Below, one piece after another: positions 61,535 through 64,000 of a DNA stretch of 64,000 nucleotides. A program made the translations under genes and the position numbers. The notes under the pieces were generated by a model. It ran no database searches. It was given only the letters and a program-made list of their open reading frames with translations, and was not told the origin of the DNA. How positions within the stretch are numbered: the first letter of the stretch is position 1; each line of letters begins with the position of its first letter. Origin of the DNA: Haloplanus litoreus (lineage in GTDB: Archaea; Halobacteriota; Halobacteria; Halobacteriales; Haloferacaceae); the NCBI RefSeq assembly GCF_042677945.1, contig NZ_JBHUDN010000009.1, one strand, 5' to 3'.

Positions 61535-63028
61535 ATGAGTGACACTCCCAACCAAGCCGACGGTATCAGCCGTCGACGGTTCGTTCACGGTGTGAGCGCA
61601 GCAAGCGTCGCCGCCGCAGCCGGGCTGTCGGGCTGTGTCGGCGGCGGCGGAGGCGGCGGCGGGGGCGGGATGAGTATTCCGGACGACCCCGACTCGGCGG
61701 TCGACGGGGTGTCTATCTCGCTCGCGATCGACGAGGGTCACAACACGAACCCCTTCCGATGGTTCCGCGACTCCATTCAGGAGGACACCGGCGTCGAACT
61801 CGGCGAGATCAACGGCTTCGGGTTCAACAACCTGTTCTCGAAGCTGATGACGGAGTTCACGAGCAACTCCGGCGCGTTCGACCTCGTGAGCTTCTATCCG
61901 CAGTATCTCGGTACGTTCGCGGCCAACGGCCACCTCCAGCCGCTGGACGACATGATGGAGATCGAGGGCTGGGACCCGCAGTTCGACGACCTTCTCAAGC
62001 CGTACCGGCAGATGTACACCCAGTGGGGTGGCAGTACGTACGCGCTCCCCATCGACGGCGACGTGTTGATGCTCGTCTACCGCCGGGACCTCTTCGAGAA
62101 ACACGACATCGACGTCCCCGAGACTTGGGCCGAATTCAACGAGGCGGCGCGGTACTTCACCGAGGAGACCGACGACATCGACCACGGCGTCGCGACGTAC
62201 GGGAAACGGGGCAACGTCTACGGCTGGTTCCTCACCCGATTCGGCGGCCTCGGCGGGGTGTACTTCGACGAGGAGATGAATCCACAGATCAACACCGAGG
62301 CGGGCCGACGCGCGCTGGAGTCGTGGCAGGAGACGATCCAGTACGCCCCCGACGACACGGCGAGCTACGGCTACCCCGAGCTTCGGGACGCGTTCACCGG
62401 CGGTAACGTGGCGATGGTTGTCCAGTGGACGGACGTACCGAAGAAGGCGGCAGTTGCGGAGGCAACGAAGGGTAACTGGGGCGGTGCAGCCGTCCCCGGC
62501 TGGGAGGACGGCCGCGCCGCCAGCGCGATGCCGGTCGGTCGCGTCCTCGGCGTCACGTCGGGAGTCAGCGACGAGCAGAAACTCGCCGCCTACCGCTTCG
62601 CACAGACGTTCACGCTGCCGGAGTACAGCACGCACATGGTCTCCGATCCCGGCTGTGGCGAGGACCCGTTCCGCACCTCCCAGCTCTCCGATCCCGAGCC
62701 CTTCACCCAGGAGAACCCGTTCCGGGACGCCCCACAGGAGTCCGTCGCCTTCGAGGACATGGAGAGCGCGGAGCAGTACACCTCGGCCGTGCAGGCGACG
62801 CTCGAACAGGGCTATCCGGTGCCGTACTGGCCGGGCTCCCAGGACTACATCAACGCCCTCGACATCGAGATGTCGCGGTTCGTCAGCGGCGAAACCGGCG
62901 TCGAGGAGACGCTCGAAAACGTCGAGAGCGAGTGGGAGAGCATCGTCGAAGATCTCGGTCGCGAACAGCAACAGGAGTACTACTCCAACGTCATCGACGC
63001 CTGGAAGAACGCGGGCATCTGGGAGTGA
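61535..63028 (+). CDS. Sugar ABC transporter substrate-binding lipoprotein
   Basis: The 497-residue protein has a Tat signal (SRRRFVHG, from residue 12), a lipobox ending Cys34 (LSGC) and a Gly-run linker. The mature part matches family 1 sugar-binding proteins (FDLVSFYPQYLGTFAANGHL, WGGSTYALPIDGDVLMLVYRRDLFEKHDI). It would hand a sugar or sugar acid to the permease that starts at 63125. Export in the folded state fits haloarchaeal practice. Confidence 0.93.
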   Translation: MSDTPNQADGISRRRFVHGVSAASVAAAAGLSGCVGGGGGGGGGGMSIPDDPDSAVDGVSISLAIDEGHNTNPFRWFRDSIQEDTGVELGEINGFGFNNLFSKLMTEFTSNSGAFDLVSFYPQYLGTFAANGHLQPLDDMMEIEGWDPQFDDLLKPYRQMYTQWGGSTYALPIDGDVLMLVYRRDLFEKHDIDVPETWAEFNEAARYFTEETDDIDHGVATYGKRGNVYGWFLTRFGGLGGVYFDEEMNPQINTEAGRRALESWQETIQYAPDDTASYGYPELRDAFTGGNVAMVVQWTDVPKKAAVAEATKGNWGGAAVPGWEDGRAASAMPVGRVLGVTSGVSDEQKLAAYRFAQTFTLPEYSTHMVSDPGCGEDPFRTSQLSDPEPFTQENPFRDAPQESVAFEDMESAEQYTSAVQATLEQGYPVPYWPGSQDYINALDIEMSRFVSGETGVEETLENVESEWESIVEDLGREQQQEYYSNVIDAWKNAGIWE

Positions 63029-63124
63029 GGACATGGTAGGGGCTCGCCACGCTCGGTCGACGACTGGCGGAGGGTCGTCCTCCCGGCGGTTCGGGCGGAC
63101 GCGCGGTCACCGGAGGTAACAGCG

Positions 63125-64000
63125 ATGGCATCATCTACCGACGACACGCAAGCACACCGCTCGACGGGCATCAGTAGCTACGTCCGGAACGAGCACCTCG
63201 AGTACTGGTTCGCGGTGCCGGCGCTCCTCATCCTGCTCGCGCTTGTCATCTTCCCGATGATCTGGTCGCTGTGGACCAGTTTCACCGATCTGAATCTCAC
63301 GATTGCGACGCGCAACGGCGCCTTCATCGGACTGGACAACTACGCGGACCTGCTGACGAGCGACCGGTTCTGGAACTCCATCGCGAACACGGCCTACTAC
63401 GTCGGCCTCGGCGTTGTGGTCGAGTTCACGCTCGGGTTCGCCGTCGCGCTGTTCATGGCGAACTACACCCGCGGCCGTGTGACGACGGTGTTGTTCACGG
63501 TCCTCCTGCTCCCGATGATGATGGCGCCTATCGTCACCGGACTCATCTGGCGGCTCCTCCTCCAGGAGTCGTTCGGCCCGGTCAACTACCTGCTCGCGGC
63601 GCTGGGCGTCGGGCAACCGGCGTGGCTGTCCTCGACGGCGATGTCGCTGAACAGCGTCCTCATCGCCGACATCTGGCAGTGGACGCCGTTTATGATCCTC
63701 ATCCTCTACACCGGGCGGCTCTCGATCAGCGAGGACCTCTACGAGGCCGCGAAGATGGACGGCGCCGACCGCTGGTTCACGTTCCGACACGTCACGCTCC
63801 CGCAGATGAAGGGCGTGATCGCCATCGCGATCCTGTTGCGGGCGATGGACGCGTTCAAATTCTTCGACAAGATGTTCGTCATGACCGGCGGCGGCCCCGG
63901 CACCTCGTCGGAACTGGGCACGTACTACAACTACCTGCTCGGGTTCGACTCCTTCTCGATGGGCAAGGCGACCGCGATGAGCTGGCTGCTCCTGTTGTTC
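63125..64000 (+). CDS. Sugar ABC transporter permease (partial, MalF/UgpA type)
   Basis: The first 292 residues are present and the C-terminus is outside the window. Six helices are predicted, with the EAA loop DLYEAAKMDGADRWFTFRHVTLPQ that docks on the ATPase. The N-terminal pattern ALLILLALVIFPMIWSLWTSF is typical. It follows the binding-protein gene by about 97 bases. A second permease and an ATPase are expected further on. Confidence 0.92.
   Translation, partial: MASSTDDTQAHRSTGISSYVRNEHLEYWFAVPALLILLALVIFPMIWSLWTSFTDLNLTIATRNGAFIGLDNYADLLTSDRFWNSIANTAYYVGLGVVVEFTLGFAVALFMANYTRGRVTTVLFTVLLLPMMMAPIVTGLIWRLLLQESFGPVNYLLAALGVGQPAWLSSTAMSLNSVLIADIWQWTPFMILILYTGRLSISEDLYEAAKMDGADRWFTFRHVTLPQMKGVIAIAILLRAMDAFKFFDKMFVMTGGGPGTSSELGTYYNYLLGFDSFSMGKATAMSWLLLLF

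Noticed and set aside
63033..63119. Small ORF between the sugar-binding protein and permease genes
   Set aside because: Arg-rich 28-residue frame unlike haloarchaeal proteins; more likely spacer.
1..64000. Prophage, complete insertion sequence, toxin-antitoxin or defence island
   Set aside because: No transposase, integrase, capsid, restriction, Cas or toxin genes could be recognised; Nob1 has a PIN domain but its zinc ribbon and context identify it as a ribosome enzyme.

Overview
The window is chromosomal DNA from a halophilic archaeon of the class Halobacteria. The evidence is high G+C, acidic proteins, Tat-dependent lipoproteins, leaderless promoters with TATA-like boxes 25-30 bases before ATG, and archaeal or haloarchaeal hallmark genes: salactin, SAMP3, PanB, ArcS/TgtA (archaeosine), TrmY, aIF5B-type InfB and Nob1. 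The mix resembles the Haloferacales, but genus cannot be fixed from sequence alone. A run of Ns at 21213-21280 shows this is a draft assembly.

Layout. 1-4.3 kb: a partial NUDIX gene, a membrane-anchored beta-propeller protein, a four-helix membrane protein, the actin-like filament protein salactin, and a zinc-finger protein with a tandem-repeat tail. 4.4-6.1 kb: a J-domain/ferredoxin fusion, tRNA-Pro(CGG) with a broken second copy beside it, and trmY. 6.1-12.3 kb: a complete dipeptide-type ABC importer with an extra small protein. 12.4-16.2 kb: a DUF4350-like protein, an S49 protease and an ABC-2 exporter. 16.4-17.7 kb: a small repeat protein translationally coupled to isocitrate lyase. 17.8-20.2 kb: AzlCD and the SAMP3 cluster. 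20.3-26.6 kb: an aldehyde ferredoxin oxidoreductase-like protein without its iron-sulfur cysteines, and the two archaeosine enzymes ArcS and TgtA.

26.6-37.6 kb is mostly housekeeping: CPBP protease, sugar-acid dehydratase-like enzyme, PepF, PanB, InfB, PRC-barrel protein and Nob1, a luciferase-like oxidoreductase, OsmC, and tRNA-Ser(CGA) overlapping osmC. 37.9-40.6 kb holds small proteins, including one behind a DtxR-type operator and a winged-helix regulator with two small membrane proteins. 40.7-49.8 kb: a sulfite-oxidase-like membrane protein, MFS, amine-oxidase-like and MATE genes, then a divergent pair (2-hydroxyacid dehydrogenase and ThDP enzyme) separated by a duplicated 44-bp element. 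49.8-58.7 kb: aconitase, a MacB-type ABC system with a CARDB protein, a DUF502 gene broken by an in-frame stop, NUDIX, DUF5809/DUF5810-like proteins and RimI. 58.7-64 kb: a cyclase-family hydrolase, a luciferase-like oxidoreductase, an SDR and the start of a sugar ABC importer, which together look like a catabolic locus.

Operons are tight, with repeated 4-base ATGA or GTGA overlaps (around 6600, 7598, 15259, 16670, 18102, 19470, 20441, 53019, 53708, 56859). No CRISPR array, rRNA, complete IS element or prophage was seen. The best leads are the aceA-coupled repeat protein, the cysteine-less AOR homologue, the DtxR-boxed 55-residue protein, the duplicated divergent promoter at 47.4 kb, and several short duplications of gene 3' ends.
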